From Leisingera sp. SS27 (GTDB lineage Bacteria > Pseudomonadota > Alphaproteobacteria > Rhodobacterales > Rhodobacteraceae), in NCBI RefSeq assembly GCF_028368855.1, contig NZ_JAQNCY010000002.1, positions 186,001-250,000 of the forward strand: a stretch of 64,000 nt of DNA, written 5' to 3'. This document shows positions 8,148 to 16,474 of this stretch, piece by piece; within the stretch, counting starts at the first letter, position 1; each line of letters starts with the position of its first letter. The notes under the pieces are model-generated. The model was given only the letters and a program-made list of their open reading frames with translations. It was not told the DNA's origin and ran no database searches. The translations under genes were made by a program, and so were the position numbers.

Positions 8148-9110
8148 ATGAACTTCTCGATCCGCCAGATCTTCACCTTCCGCGAGGTCATGCGCAGCGG
8201 CTCCATCTCCCAGGCCGCGCGCACCGTCGGGCGCACCCAGCCCGCTGTCAGCACGATGATCTCCACGCTGGAGGGCGAGCTGGGCTTCAGCCTGTTCGTC
8301 CGCGAGCAGGGCAAGCTGATCCCGACGCCGGAGGCCCGGTTCTTTCTGGAGGAATGCGAGACCGTTTTGGAGCGCATCGAACGGGTCGAGCGCACGGTGA
8401 GCAAGATCCGCAGCCACGAGGCCGGCAAGCTGCGCATCGCTTGCCACCCGGCGGCAGCCGGGCTGTTCATGCCGCGGATTCTAACGGATTTTCTGCAGGG
8501 CAAGGATGAGCTTGAGGCGGCACTGATCATGCGGTCCTCGGACGTGATCGAGGACCTGATCGCGTCGCAGCAATTCGACATCGGCTTTGCCGAGACCCCT
8601 GCCCCGCGCCCCTCTGTCCGGCAGATGGATTTCGATCTGGAATGCGTCTGCGTGGTGCCCGCCAGCGACCCGCTTGCGGCAGCCGCAGAGATCACCCCGC
8701 AGGATCTGGACGGCAAACCGATGGCGGTTTTGTTCGATCAGCATCCGCTGACGGTCCAGACTGAGACCGCATTCCACCGGAGCGGCTGCCGGTTCCGCAA
8801 GCGGCTGGAACTGCGCACCTGGGCACCCGGCCTGCAATTTGTTGCGGCAGGCATCTGTTACATGATCTGCGACATGATCACCGCCTACAGCTGCCTGCAG
8901 CAGCGCCAGACCACAGAGGATCTGGTGTTTCGCCGGTTCCGCCCGCGAATCGGAACCGGCGTATCGATCCTGACGCCGGGCTACGCCACCCAGTCGCTGA
9001 CCTCCAAGGCGTTCACAGAGCAGCTGTGCAACGCCATCGAGAACATGCAGGCGGAAATGGAAACCTGCCTTAGCCGCCAGGGGCAGGCCTCCCCCGCGCC
9101 CCCGCAATAA
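8148..9110 (+). CDS. LysR-family transcriptional regulator
   Basis: A 320-residue LysR protein: N-terminal winged HTH (MNFSIRQIFTFREVMRSGSISQAARTVGRTQPAVSTMISTLEGELGFSLFVREQ written in part as the usual LTTR helix set), then a periplasmic-binding-type effector domain from about residue 90 (GKLRIACHPAAAGLFMPRI; DIGFAETP; LECVCVVPASDPLA). It is transcribed away from the TRAP/amine-dehydrogenase operon with 112 bases between them, the usual layout for a LysR activator and its target. Its ligand is likely the imported substrate or its product. No strong ribosome site is seen before the ATG. Confidence 0.9.
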   Translation: MNFSIRQIFTFREVMRSGSISQAARTVGRTQPAVSTMISTLEGELGFSLFVREQGKLIPTPEARFFLEECETVLERIERVERTVSKIRSHEAGKLRIACHPAAAGLFMPRILTDFLQGKDELEAALIMRSSDVIEDLIASQQFDIGFAETPAPRPSVRQMDFDLECVCVVPASDPLAAAAEITPQDLDGKPMAVLFDQHPLTVQTETAFHRSGCRFRKRLELRTWAPGLQFVAAGICYMICDMITAYSCLQQRQTTEDLVFRRFRPRIGTGVSILTPGYATQSLTSKAFTEQLCNAIENMQAEMETCLSRQGQASPAPPQ

Positions 9111-9194
9111 TGCGCACCTCGGCAGCGCGATTGCGGCGGACGGCGCGCGGGATATTCTCCGCGCAGCCGCCCTGCCTTCAATCCGTTTCCCTTG

Positions 9195-10745
9195 TCAGAA
9201 AATTGCTGCTGGCAGCCAGGTGGCAAGACCGGGAACCAGCCAGACCAGCAGAACGCCCAGCGCCTGCAGCCCGATGAACGGCACCACCCCCTGGTAAATC
9301 TGGCGGGTGGTGACCTCTTTCGGCGCGGCGCCGCGCAGGTAAAACAGCGAAAAGCCAAAGGGCGGCGTCAGGAAACTGGTTTGCAGGTTGATCGCAATCA
9401 GAATGCCCAGCCAGACCGGATCATGGCCCATCAGGATCAGGGCCGGCGTCACCAGAGGCAGCACGATCACCGAGATCTCAACGAAATCGAGGAAGAAGCC
9501 CAGCACAAAGATGAACAGCATGCAGAACAGAAGCGCGCCGGTCGGGCCGCCGGGCATGCTGCCCAGGAAGTGCGCCACCCGCTCCTCGCCGCCCAGCCCG
9601 ATGAAAACCAGGGAGAACATGCCAGCCGCCAGGATGGTGGCAAAGATCATCGCCGTCATGGTGGCGGTTGAGGTCAAGGCCTCATGCAGGATGCGCTTCT
9701 GCAAGCCGCTGCGCAGGGCAGCCACGATGGCAACACCCCCTGCCCCCGCCAGCAGCGCATAGAAAACGCCCGCCGCCAGATCGCCGGCGCCCAGATCGCT
9801 GCGCTGCAGACGCACCGGATGCACCCCGGACAGGATCCCCAGCAGGATCAGTGCCGCCGCGCCGAACAGGATCAGCCGCGCCGGGCCGCCTGCCCTTGCG
9901 CCCGCCATCAGCAGGGCGCCGATACCGCCCACAGATGCCGCCTCCGTCGGGGTGGCAACACCGCCCAGAATGGCGCCGAGCACAGCAAAGATCAGCAGAA
10001 CCGGCGGCACCACCGCGCGCACAACGTCGCCGCTTGCCGGGCGGGCCGCCCCGGCCGGGGCTGACGGCATGTCCTGCGGCCGCAGCAGGCCGCGGATCAG
10101 AATATAGAGAAGATAGAGCAGCACCAGCACCAGCCCCGGCACCAGCGCCGCGGCAAAGAACTGGCCCACCGACAGCGCCTCAACCGAGAATTTGCCCTGC
10201 TCATACTGGGCCTGCTGGTAGGCGTTCGACATCACGTCGGCCAGGATGATCAACAGCGTCGACGGCGGGATGATCTGCCCCAGCGTGCCCGCCGTGCAAA
10301 CAATGCCTGAGGCCACCCGCGGATCATATCCTGCGCGCAGCATGGCCGGCAGGGCGATCATGCCCATCGCCACCACCGTCGCGCCGACAATCCCGGTTGA
10401 GGCCGCCAGCAGCGCCCCCACCAGTACCACGGAAATGCCCAAGCCCCCCTTCAGCTGGCCGAACAGCCGTCCCATGGTATCCAGAAGTTCTTCCGCGATG
10501 CGGCTTTTCTCCAGGATCGCCCCCATCAGCACGAACAGCGGAATGGCGATCAGCACCTCGTTGCTGAGGAGGCCAAAGGCCCTCTGGCCCAGCGCCCCCA
10601 GCAGCGAGATGTCCATCACCCCCAGCACCCAGCCGAGATAGGCAAAGATCACCGCCACACCGGCAATGGAGAACGCGACCGGAAACCCCATGAGGATCGC
10701 CGCCATCAATGCGGCGAACATGATCAGGTCAAGATAGGCGGTCAT
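9195..10745 (-). CDS. TRAP transporter large permease (mannitol/chloroaromatic-type DctM)
   Basis: A 516-residue DctM protein, longer than the first one because of an extra central segment (about residues 200-330) with added hydrophobic helices. Family motifs: VLMGAILEKSRIAEELLDTM, LLAASTGIVGATVVAMGMIALPAML, TLGQIIPPSTLLIILADVM, ILGGVATPTEAASVGGIGALL, FFLDFVEISVIVLPLVTPAL and INLQTSFLTPPFGFSLFYLRG. Such long DctM proteins go with TakP-type receptors for 2-oxoacids, lactate or aromatic acids. It shares one base with the dctQ gene before it, so the order is P-Q-M. Confidence 0.9.
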   Translation of the reverse strand: MTAYLDLIMFAALMAAILMGFPVAFSIAGVAVIFAYLGWVLGVMDISLLGALGQRAFGLLSNEVLIAIPLFVLMGAILEKSRIAEELLDTMGRLFGQLKGGLGISVVLVGALLAASTGIVGATVVAMGMIALPAMLRAGYDPRVASGIVCTAGTLGQIIPPSTLLIILADVMSNAYQQAQYEQGKFSVEALSVGQFFAAALVPGLVLVLLYLLYILIRGLLRPQDMPSAPAGAARPASGDVVRAVVPPVLLIFAVLGAILGGVATPTEAASVGGIGALLMAGARAGGPARLILFGAAALILLGILSGVHPVRLQRSDLGAGDLAAGVFYALLAGAGGVAIVAALRSGLQKRILHEALTSTATMTAMIFATILAAGMFSLVFIGLGGEERVAHFLGSMPGGPTGALLFCMLFIFVLGFFLDFVEISVIVLPLVTPALILMGHDPVWLGILIAINLQTSFLTPPFGFSLFYLRGAAPKEVTTRQIYQGVVPFIGLQALGVLLVWLVPGLATWLPAAIF

Positions 10746-11239
10746 CAGGTGTCACCTTCGGAAAACAGGCGGATCAGCAGCGCAAGCGACTGCAGCATTA
10801 CCAGCACGCAAAAGGCCGGGATCAGCGTTTTCAGCAAGAACACGGCCTCAATACCGCCAACAGCCAGCGGGCCTTCGAGAATGGACCAGGAATTGCGCAC
10901 CGACGGCCAGGACCAGTAAAGCAGTGCCGCCATTGAGGGCAGCAGCAGAAACAGATGGCCGAAGATGTCGATGCGGCGCTGCGCCCGGCGGCTGAGGCCG
11001 GCATAAAACACATCCACCCGCACATGCTTGTCGACCAGCAGCGTATAGCCCGCGGCCAGCATGAACAGGGTGGCATGCATATAGAGAACGCTCTCCTGCG
11101 CGGCGATTGAATTGACCCCGAACACATAACGCCCGACAACAATGGCAAACTGTGCCAGCACCATGATCAGCGCCAGCCAGCGCACCACATGCGCCAGCCA
11201 CCGGTTCACACCGTCCAGCGCATCTGCAACCCGTTGCAT
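10745..11239 (-). CDS. TRAP transporter small permease
   Basis: A 164-residue membrane protein with four hydrophobic segments (WLALIMVLAQFAIVVGRYVFGV; LYMHATLFMLAAGYTLL; IFGHLFLLLPSMAALLYWSW; AVFLLKTLIPAFCVLVMLQSLALLI) and the DctQ signature AGYTLLVDKHVRVDVFY. It is the accessory subunit of the second TRAP transporter, between the receptor gene and the large permease gene. The ATG at 11239 lies behind GGGGAGAG. Confidence 0.9.
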   Translation of the reverse strand: MQRVADALDGVNRWLAHVVRWLALIMVLAQFAIVVGRYVFGVNSIAAQESVLYMHATLFMLAAGYTLLVDKHVRVDVFYAGLSRRAQRRIDIFGHLFLLLPSMAALLYWSWPSVRNSWSILEGPLAVGGIEAVFLLKTLIPAFCVLVMLQSLALLIRLFSEGDT

Positions 11240-11300
11240 CCTGCTCTCCCCATCAAAAAACCGGCGCCCGATGCGGCGGGCGCCGACTGTCTTGCCGCTA

Positions 11301-12386
11301 TCAGTAACCCATCACCGAGGCGCGGGCATTCATCTGGCCATTGTCGGCATAGCTCATGTAGCCGCCAACACTGTCGCGGTAGGCCAGGAAGCTTTCGGTG
11401 ATGCGGCGCACCAGCTCGTCCTCGTCTTCCTGCAGTTCCGCGATCACCTCCTTGGCGGCAGTGCCCATTGCGGCGATCACGTCTTCCGGGAACATCTTCA
11501 CCTGCACGCCATCCTCGTCGACCATCTTCTTGAGCGCCAGCGCGTGTTTGGTGGTGTATTCGGTCCAGACCGGGTTGTAGAGGCTCTCGCAAGCCAGCGA
11601 CACAACCTGTTTCAGGTCATCGGGCAGCTCGGCAAAGGCATTGGCATTGACGCCGCATTCCTCAGCCGAGGACGGCTCACCCACCCCGGGCCAGTAATAG
11701 TTCTTGGCCACCTGGTAATAACCAAGCGCGCTGTCGGTCCAGGGGCCGATGAACTCACCCGCGTCCAGCGCACCGGTCTGCAGGCCCTGGAACATTGCCG
11801 GGCCGCTGGTGGCCTCTGCCGCCATGCCCAGTTTCGAGGCCATCTCCGACGCCAGGCCCGTGGTGCGGAACTTCAGCCCCTTCAGGTCTTCAGCGGAGTT
11901 TATCTCTGTCTTGAACCAGCCGCCCCACTGCGGGCCGGAGTTGCCGCACAGGAACGGCTTAATGCCGAAACGGCCGTACATCTCGTCATAGAGCGCTTGG
12001 CCGCCGCCGTGGTACAGCCAGCCGAACTGCTCATCCGCGCGCAGGCCGAACGGCTGCGAGCCGAACAGCAGGATGCCCTTGGACTTGGAGCCCCAATAGG
12101 CCGGCACCGCGTGATACAGCTCAGCCGTGCCTTCGGACACAGCGTCGAACACGCCCCGGCCCGGCACCAGTTCGCCCGCGGCAAACAGTTTCACCTCGAT
12201 CCGGCCGCCCGACAAGGTGGTGATCCGGTCGGCCAGCATCTGTGCCGCCACACCCGGTCCCGGCAGGTTCTTGGGCCAGGCCGTGACCATCTTCCACTGC
12301 ATCTTGCCCTGGGCGATGGCCGGGCTGGCCAGCGTGGCCGCAGCCGCGCCCATTGCGCCGGCTTTCAAGAATGAGCGTCTTTCCAT
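11301..12386 (-). CDS. TRAP solute-binding protein, TakP/DctP7-like, twin-arginine exported
   Basis: A 361-residue receptor. The N-terminus MERRSFLKAGAMGAAAATLA is a twin-arginine signal (RRSFLK) with cleavage after ASPAIAQ. The mature part has the hallmarks of the TakP subfamily: WKMVTAWPKNLPGPG, VKLFAAGELVPGRGVFDAVSEG, HAVPAYWGSKSKG, GNSGPQWGGWFKTEI and GEFIGPWTDSALGYY. TakP relatives bind 2-oxoacids, lactate or aromatic carboxylates with a bound cation. Its transcript runs divergently from a HutC-type regulator, with a large palindrome between them that is a good candidate control site. Confidence 0.9.
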   Translation of the reverse strand: MERRSFLKAGAMGAAAATLASPAIAQGKMQWKMVTAWPKNLPGPGVAAQMLADRITTLSGGRIEVKLFAAGELVPGRGVFDAVSEGTAELYHAVPAYWGSKSKGILLFGSQPFGLRADEQFGWLYHGGGQALYDEMYGRFGIKPFLCGNSGPQWGGWFKTEINSAEDLKGLKFRTTGLASEMASKLGMAAEATSGPAMFQGLQTGALDAGEFIGPWTDSALGYYQVAKNYYWPGVGEPSSAEECGVNANAFAELPDDLKQVVSLACESLYNPVWTEYTTKHALALKKMVDEDGVQVKMFPEDVIAAMGTAAKEVIAELQEDEDELVRRITESFLAYRDSVGGYMSYADNGQMNARASVMGY

Positions 12387-12466
12387 GTCTCCAGTCCTCC
12401 GTCTGTCGGTGCATCTGCGGCGGGCCGCGCACGGCAGCGCAGATATTGATATTTTGTACGCGCTTT

Positions 12467-12494
12467 ACATTAATATGTAGCTACATAATAATGT
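12467..12494. promoter_or_regulatory. 28-bp near-perfect palindrome, likely GntR operator
   Basis: Left arm ACATTAATATGTAG and right arm CTACATAATAATGT pair at 13 of 14 positions; the inner 14 bases (TATGTAGCTACATA, 12474-12487) are perfectly symmetric. The core has the GT...AC spacing of GntR/HutC operators. It lies between the divergent TRAP receptor gene and the GntR gene, so it could control both. Function is inferred from symmetry and position. Confidence 0.6.
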
Positions 12495-12586
12495 CAATCA
12501 CGGTTGCGCGGGTTCAATTCGCCTTTCCGCGCAGAATGCAATATGGAGCGGCGGAGCGAATTTTCCCGTTTGGCCTGGGGAGGACG

Positions 12587-13288
12587 ATGACGGACAAGCA
12601 GCGGCATTCCTGGGTGAGCATCCGGGACAGCATCCGGGAGATGATCCTGAACTCCACCTACGGGCCGGGGGACAAGCTGCCGCGTGACGAAGAGTTTGCT
12701 GCCCAATTCGGCTGCGCCCGCTCCACGGTGCACCGGGCGATGCGCGACCTGGCCCAGAGCGGGCTGGTGGAACGGCGCCGCAAGGGCGGCACCACGGTGC
12801 GGCGCGACCCGGTGACGCGCGCAACGCTCAACATTCCGATCACCCGGCTTGAGGTTGAACAGAAAGGCAGCACCTACGGCTACCAGCTGATCCGGCAATC
12901 CGTGCAGCCGACCAGCCCGGCCATCATGGCCAACTTCGCCCTTCCGGAGGCCCGGCCGATGCTGCGCGTCGAGGCGCTGCACCTGGCTGACAGCCGCCCC
13001 TATATTTTCGAGGATCGCTGGATCTGCCTGGAAACTGTGCCGGAGATCACATCCGTTGACCTGACCCGCGAAAGCGCAAACGAATGGCTGGTCCGCAACC
13101 GTCCCTACAGCCGCTGCGACCTGCGCCTCTATGCCCGCCCCGGCTCCGCCAACGACAGTGAGATACTCCAGAGCAAGCCCGGAGACGCGCTGTTTGTTAT
13201 GGAGCGCACCACCTGGATCGGCGAAGCTCCGATCACCAGTCTCAGTGCGGTTGCTCATCCGGGCTACCAGCTGTTCACCCAGGGCTGA
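12587..13288 (+). CDS. GntR-family (HutC subfamily) transcriptional regulator
   Basis: A 233-residue protein. Winged HTH at residues 1-75 (SIRDSIREMILNSTYGPGDKLPRDEEFAAQFGCARSTVHRAMRDLAQSGLVERRRKGGT in pieces is the classic GntR domain), followed by a UTRA ligand-binding domain (MLRVEALHLADSRPYIFEDRWI; GDALFVMERTTW; YQLFTQG at the C-terminus). The ATG at 12587 follows GGGGAGG; the frame extends upstream to 12353 but through the operator region. HutC proteins are often repressors induced by histidine-degradation products, yet no hut genes are visible here; the adjacent TRAP system is the likelier target. Confidence 0.88.
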   Translation: MTDKQRHSWVSIRDSIREMILNSTYGPGDKLPRDEEFAAQFGCARSTVHRAMRDLAQSGLVERRRKGGTTVRRDPVTRATLNIPITRLEVEQKGSTYGYQLIRQSVQPTSPAIMANFALPEARPMLRVEALHLADSRPYIFEDRWICLETVPEITSVDLTRESANEWLVRNRPYSRCDLRLYARPGSANDSEILQSKPGDALFVMERTTWIGEAPITSLSAVAHPGYQLFTQG

Positions 13289-13370
13289 CGGGCCGCACCG
13301 CCGCACCCTGCCTGTGTCAAAACGGCCTGCCGGAAGCCGCATTGCGTGAACGTTCTTTGCCGTCATGAAT

Positions 13371-13385
13371 GCAACTTATTGTTGC
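13371..13385. repeat. Inverted repeat upstream of LOV gene
   Basis: GCAAC-TTATT-GTTGC, two perfect 5-base arms. It overlaps the region just after an alternative LOV start at 13369, which supports the later start at 13417. It may be an operator or the leader hairpin of the LOV mRNA; short enough to be chance. Confidence 0.3.
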
Positions 13386-13416
13386 GACTCGCTGCTGCTC
13401 GGATCACTATGATGCC

Positions 13417-13965
13417 ATGGCAGCATTCTTCAACGATCACAGCGGCTTCGACGCCCTCTTCAACACGTTCGATCGCAGCAGTGTTGCGCTTTCGCTGGCG
13501 GATTCCACCCTGCCGGACAGCCCGCTTGCCGGGGTCAACAGCCCGTTCTGCGAACTGACCGGCTACGGCGCGGAGGAGGTTCTGGGGCGCAATTGCCGCT
13601 TTCTCCAGCCCCAAGGCGGCGCCGGCCCCGTGCGCGAGCGGATGCGTGAATTCCTGACGGACCCGGCAGCCGGACAGGCGCGTTTCCTGCTGGTGAACCA
13701 CCGCAAGGACGGCAGCAGGTTTCTGAATCTGGTCTTCATGGCCAAGCTGATGCGCAGCGGCCAGCAGGTGGCAGTGCTCGGGTCCCAATTCGAGGTCAGA
13801 GGACGCAGCAGCACTCCCGCCGAACTCTATGACCGCGCCTTGACAGAGGACTTGAGGCGGATTGAGGAGGCCAGCAAGGTGCATGATCTCGTGTTTCTTG
13901 AAAACTATGAAACACGCGCCTCGGCACAGGCCATCATTGCGCAGTCCAAGCTCGACTACGGATAA
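13417..13965 (+). CDS. Short LOV-domain (PAS) blue-light photoreceptor
   Basis: A 182-residue protein with one PAS/LOV domain and no output domain. The flavin-adduct motif GRNCRFLQ is intact: photoactive Cys at residue 60, with N59, R61 and Q64. The rest of the LOV core follows (PFCELTGYGAEEVLG before it, FLLVNHRKDGSRFLNLVFMAKL after it, with the N-Y/H-RKDGS strand that contacts FMN). A C-terminal helical extension (residues 125-182, AELYDRALTEDLRRIEEASKVHDLVFLE) could be a dimerisation or Jalpha-like helix. Short LOV proteins occur in roseobacters such as Dinoroseobacter. The ATG at 13417 is preferred; an alternative at 13369 adds 16 residues. The partner is unknown. Confidence 0.85.
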   Translation: MAAFFNDHSGFDALFNTFDRSSVALSLADSTLPDSPLAGVNSPFCELTGYGAEEVLGRNCRFLQPQGGAGPVRERMREFLTDPAAGQARFLLVNHRKDGSRFLNLVFMAKLMRSGQQVAVLGSQFEVRGRSSTPAELYDRALTEDLRRIEEASKVHDLVFLENYETRASAQAIIAQSKLDYG

Positions 13966-14038
13966 CCGGGGCAGCGCGCACCGCACGGCCCCCTTCAGCG
14001 GGCCTGGGCGCCCGGCCTGCTGTGCTGCGGGCAAGCCA

Positions 14039-15457
14039 TCAGCAGGCATCCTTCCCGCCGGCGGCAACACCCGCTCCGGCCTTCAGCAAACGCGCCAGGG
14101 TCTGCCAGCAGGCCTCGTCCTGCATCTGGCTTACGTTGAACCGCATGAAGGGCGTCCAGCCCTGCGACACGCTGAAAACATTGCCCGGCGCCAGCACCAG
14201 CCCCTCGTGCAGCGCGGCGCGCGCAAGCACCGCCGCATCCATCCCGCCCGGCAGTTCGCACCACAGGTAAAAACCGCCGCGCGGCTGCACCCAGGGCCGG
14301 ATTCCCAGCTCTGACAACCGCACCTGCGCCTCCGCCCGGCAGCGGCTCAGCCGGTGGCGCAGGGCTTCCAGGTGCTTGCGACAGCTGCCATCCGTCAGCA
14401 CCGTGTGCAGCAGCTCCGCGACCATCGGGCTGGGGCCGCTGAAGTTCACCGCAACCTGCAGGTCGGTCAACGCCTCAATCCAGCTGCCGCGGGCCGCGAT
14501 ATAGCCGCAGCGCAGCGAGGCCGAGAGTGTCTTGGAAAAACTGCCGGTCCGCACCACCCGCTCCAGCCCGTCCAGCGTGGCCAAACGCGGGGAGGCTTCG
14601 GGCTCGAAGCCCGCAAAGATGTCGTCCTCGACAATGATCAGGTCATGCTGCGCGGCCAGCGCCAGCACCCGGTGCGCCACCGGCGCGGCAACCGTGGCCC
14701 CGGTCGGATTATGCAGCGCTGAATTGGTCAGATAGAGCCGCGGACGATGCTCCGCCAGCGCCGCCTCGAAACATTTCAGGTCCGGGCCATCCAGCGTGTA
14801 GGGCACCCCGATGATGCGGATCTGGTGCGCCCGCAGCAGCGCCTGAAAATTGAAGTAACAGGGATCATCGACCAGAACGGTGTCGCCCGGGCGCAGCAGC
14901 ATCCGGCAGACCAGATCCAGCGCCTGCGAACCGGAGCCGGTCAGCAGCACCTGATCCGGCGGGCAGGCCAGCCCTTGGTCGAAAAGCTGACGGCTGATAT
15001 GGCGCCGCAGCCCGGCGGCGCCCTTGGAACTGCCATAGTCCGTCAGCACCGCCTCCGGTGCCGCCGCCAGCGCCCGCATCGCCCGGCGCAGCGAGGCCAC
15101 CGGCATCCAGTCCTCCGGCAGCCAGCCGCAGCCGGGCTTGGGCGCATCCGTGCCCGCGTCCAGCGACTGCCGCGCCACCCACAGGGGGTCCACCTCGCGC
15201 GCCAGCTGCGGCCCGGTCTCAGACACCGCAAAGGGCTGCGGTTTGGCAGCCACATAAAACCCTGCCCCGCGCCGGGCCCGGATCACGCCCTCGGCGGCCA
15301 GCACATCATAGGCCTCCGCCACGGTGGAGGGCGACACGCCCAGCTTGGCCGCACAGCCCCGAACCGACGGCAGCTTGTCGCCGGCCACCAGCGCCCGCGA
15401 GGTGATGCGCCGCCGGATGTCATTGATAACCAGCGCACGGCGGGAGGGCTTTGCCAT
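14039..15457 (-). CDS. MocR-type regulator (GntR HTH fused to class I aminotransferase-like domain)
   Basis: A 472-residue PdxR/MocR-family protein. GntR winged HTH at residues 1-75 (INDIRRRITSRALVAGDKLPSVRG; GVSPSTVAEAYDVLAAEGVI), a linker, then a fold-type I PLP domain with LLTGSGSQALDLVCRMLLRPGDTVLVDDPCYFNF, the HNPTG motif, IIVEDDIF, and a PLP-lysine in GSFSKTLSASLRCGY. MocR proteins sense PLP-amino acid adducts and control adjacent genes. It diverges from an EamA exporter with CTGTAT repeats between them. The start at 15457 removes a long upstream extension that would cross the shared promoter. Confidence 0.9.
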   Translation of the reverse strand: MAKPSRRALVINDIRRRITSRALVAGDKLPSVRGCAAKLGVSPSTVAEAYDVLAAEGVIRARRGAGFYVAAKPQPFAVSETGPQLAREVDPLWVARQSLDAGTDAPKPGCGWLPEDWMPVASLRRAMRALAAAPEAVLTDYGSSKGAAGLRRHISRQLFDQGLACPPDQVLLTGSGSQALDLVCRMLLRPGDTVLVDDPCYFNFQALLRAHQIRIIGVPYTLDGPDLKCFEAALAEHRPRLYLTNSALHNPTGATVAAPVAHRVLALAAQHDLIIVEDDIFAGFEPEASPRLATLDGLERVVRTGSFSKTLSASLRCGYIAARGSWIEALTDLQVAVNFSGPSPMVAELLHTVLTDGSCRKHLEALRHRLSRCRAEAQVRLSELGIRPWVQPRGGFYLWCELPGGMDAAVLARAALHEGLVLAPGNVFSVSQGWTPFMRFNVSQMQDEACWQTLARLLKAGAGVAAGGKDAC

Positions 15458-15468
15458 GGGAGACCTCA

Positions 15469-15520
15469 CTGTATTGCTCCAGACGCCAATACAGGTTTGC
15501 AAAACTGTATGGATCTGTAT
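15469..15520. promoter_or_regulatory. CTGTAT repeat cluster between MocR and exporter genes
   Basis: Perfect 8-base inverted repeat CTGTATTG (15469-15476) / CAATACAG (15487-15494) with a 10-base spacer, followed by two direct CTGTAT copies at 15505 and 15515, exactly one helical turn apart. MocR regulators typically bind spaced direct repeats in such divergent regions. The binding is inferred, the repeats are seen directly. Confidence 0.6.
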
Positions 15521-15575
15521 CTGTCTATGGCACGCCTGCAGTCTTAGAAAGCCCAAAAGACAAGGGAGACAGGCA

Positions 15576-16436
15576 ATGCAGGCATCATTTTCGGGCTGGG
15601 GCAGCGGGTTGTTGGGCGTTGTGATCTTCAGCGGATCGCTGCCTGCAACCCGTGTTGCGGTGGGGATGCTGGACCCGGTGTTCCTGACGTCAGCCCGCGC
15701 AGTCATAGCCGCCCTGGCCGGTGCCGCGCTGCTTCTGCTGCTGCGCCAGCCGGTGCCGCGCCGTCAGGACCTGCTGCCGCTGGCAGTGGTCGCGGGCGGA
15801 GTGGTGATCGGCTTTCCGCTCCTGACCGCGATGGCGCTGCAGCACATCACCGCCGCGCATTCGACCGTCTTCATCGGCCTGCTGCCGCTGGCGACCGCCA
15901 TCTTCGGCGTGCTGCGCGGCGGCGAGCGGCCCGGCCCGCTGTTCTGGCTGTTTTCCATCCTCGGCAGCCTTGCTGTTGCGGGGTTTGCCTTGTCGCAGAA
16001 TGCGGATGTGTCGCTTGCTGGCGATGCGCTGATGCTGGCAGCCATTACCTTATGCGGTCTGGGTTATGCCGAAGGCGCACAGCTGTCGCGGCGGCTGGGC
16101 GGCTGGCAGGTGATTTCCTGGGCGCTGGCGCTGGCGCTGCCGGTGATGGTACTGACTGCGCTGGCCGCCCGGCCCGAAACCCTTGCGGGGCTCAGCCTGC
16201 CGGTCTGGATCAGCCTGGGTTATGTCTCAATGTTCTCGATGCTGATCGGATTTGTATTCTGGTACCGCGGCCTGGCGCTCGGCGGCACCGCGGGCGTCGG
16301 GCAGCTGCAGCTCTTGCAGCCGTTCCTGGGCCTGATGCTGGCGGGCTGGCTGCTGTCAGAGCCGGTGGCCCCCGCCATGCTGGGCGCCACGGCGTTTGTG
16401 GTGCTCTGCGTCGCCGGCGCCAAGCGGTACGCGTGA
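15576..16436 (+). CDS. DMT-superfamily (EamA) transporter
   Basis: A 286-residue membrane protein of about ten hydrophobic helices in two EamA repeats: first half GLLGVVIFSGSLPATRVAVG ... ITAAHSTVFIGLLPLATAIFGVL, second half LMLAAITLCGLGYAEGAQLSRRL ... FWYRGLALGGTAGVGQLQLLQPFLGLMLAGWLL. The paired layout and the GLLPLATA and LQPFLGLMLA stretches are typical of metabolite exporters. The ATG at 15576 follows AAGGGAGA. The divergent MocR gene suggests export of an amino acid or amine. Confidence 0.88.
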   Translation: MQASFSGWGSGLLGVVIFSGSLPATRVAVGMLDPVFLTSARAVIAALAGAALLLLLRQPVPRRQDLLPLAVVAGGVVIGFPLLTAMALQHITAAHSTVFIGLLPLATAIFGVLRGGERPGPLFWLFSILGSLAVAGFALSQNADVSLAGDALMLAAITLCGLGYAEGAQLSRRLGGWQVISWALALALPVMVLTALAARPETLAGLSLPVWISLGYVSMFSMLIGFVFWYRGLALGGTAGVGQLQLLQPFLGLMLAGWLLSEPVAPAMLGATAFVVLCVAGAKRYA

Positions 16437-16444
16437 CGGCCTGA

Positions 16445-16472
16445 TGGCCGCCAAGCAGGCTCTGGGCGGCCA
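16445..16472. terminator. Possible hairpin between convergent genes
   Basis: TGGCCGCC and GGCGGCCA form a perfect 8-bp stem around a 12-base loop between the exporter and nucleoside hydrolase genes. No T-run follows on either strand, so it is only a candidate terminator. Confidence 0.3.
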
Positions 16473-16474
16473 GG

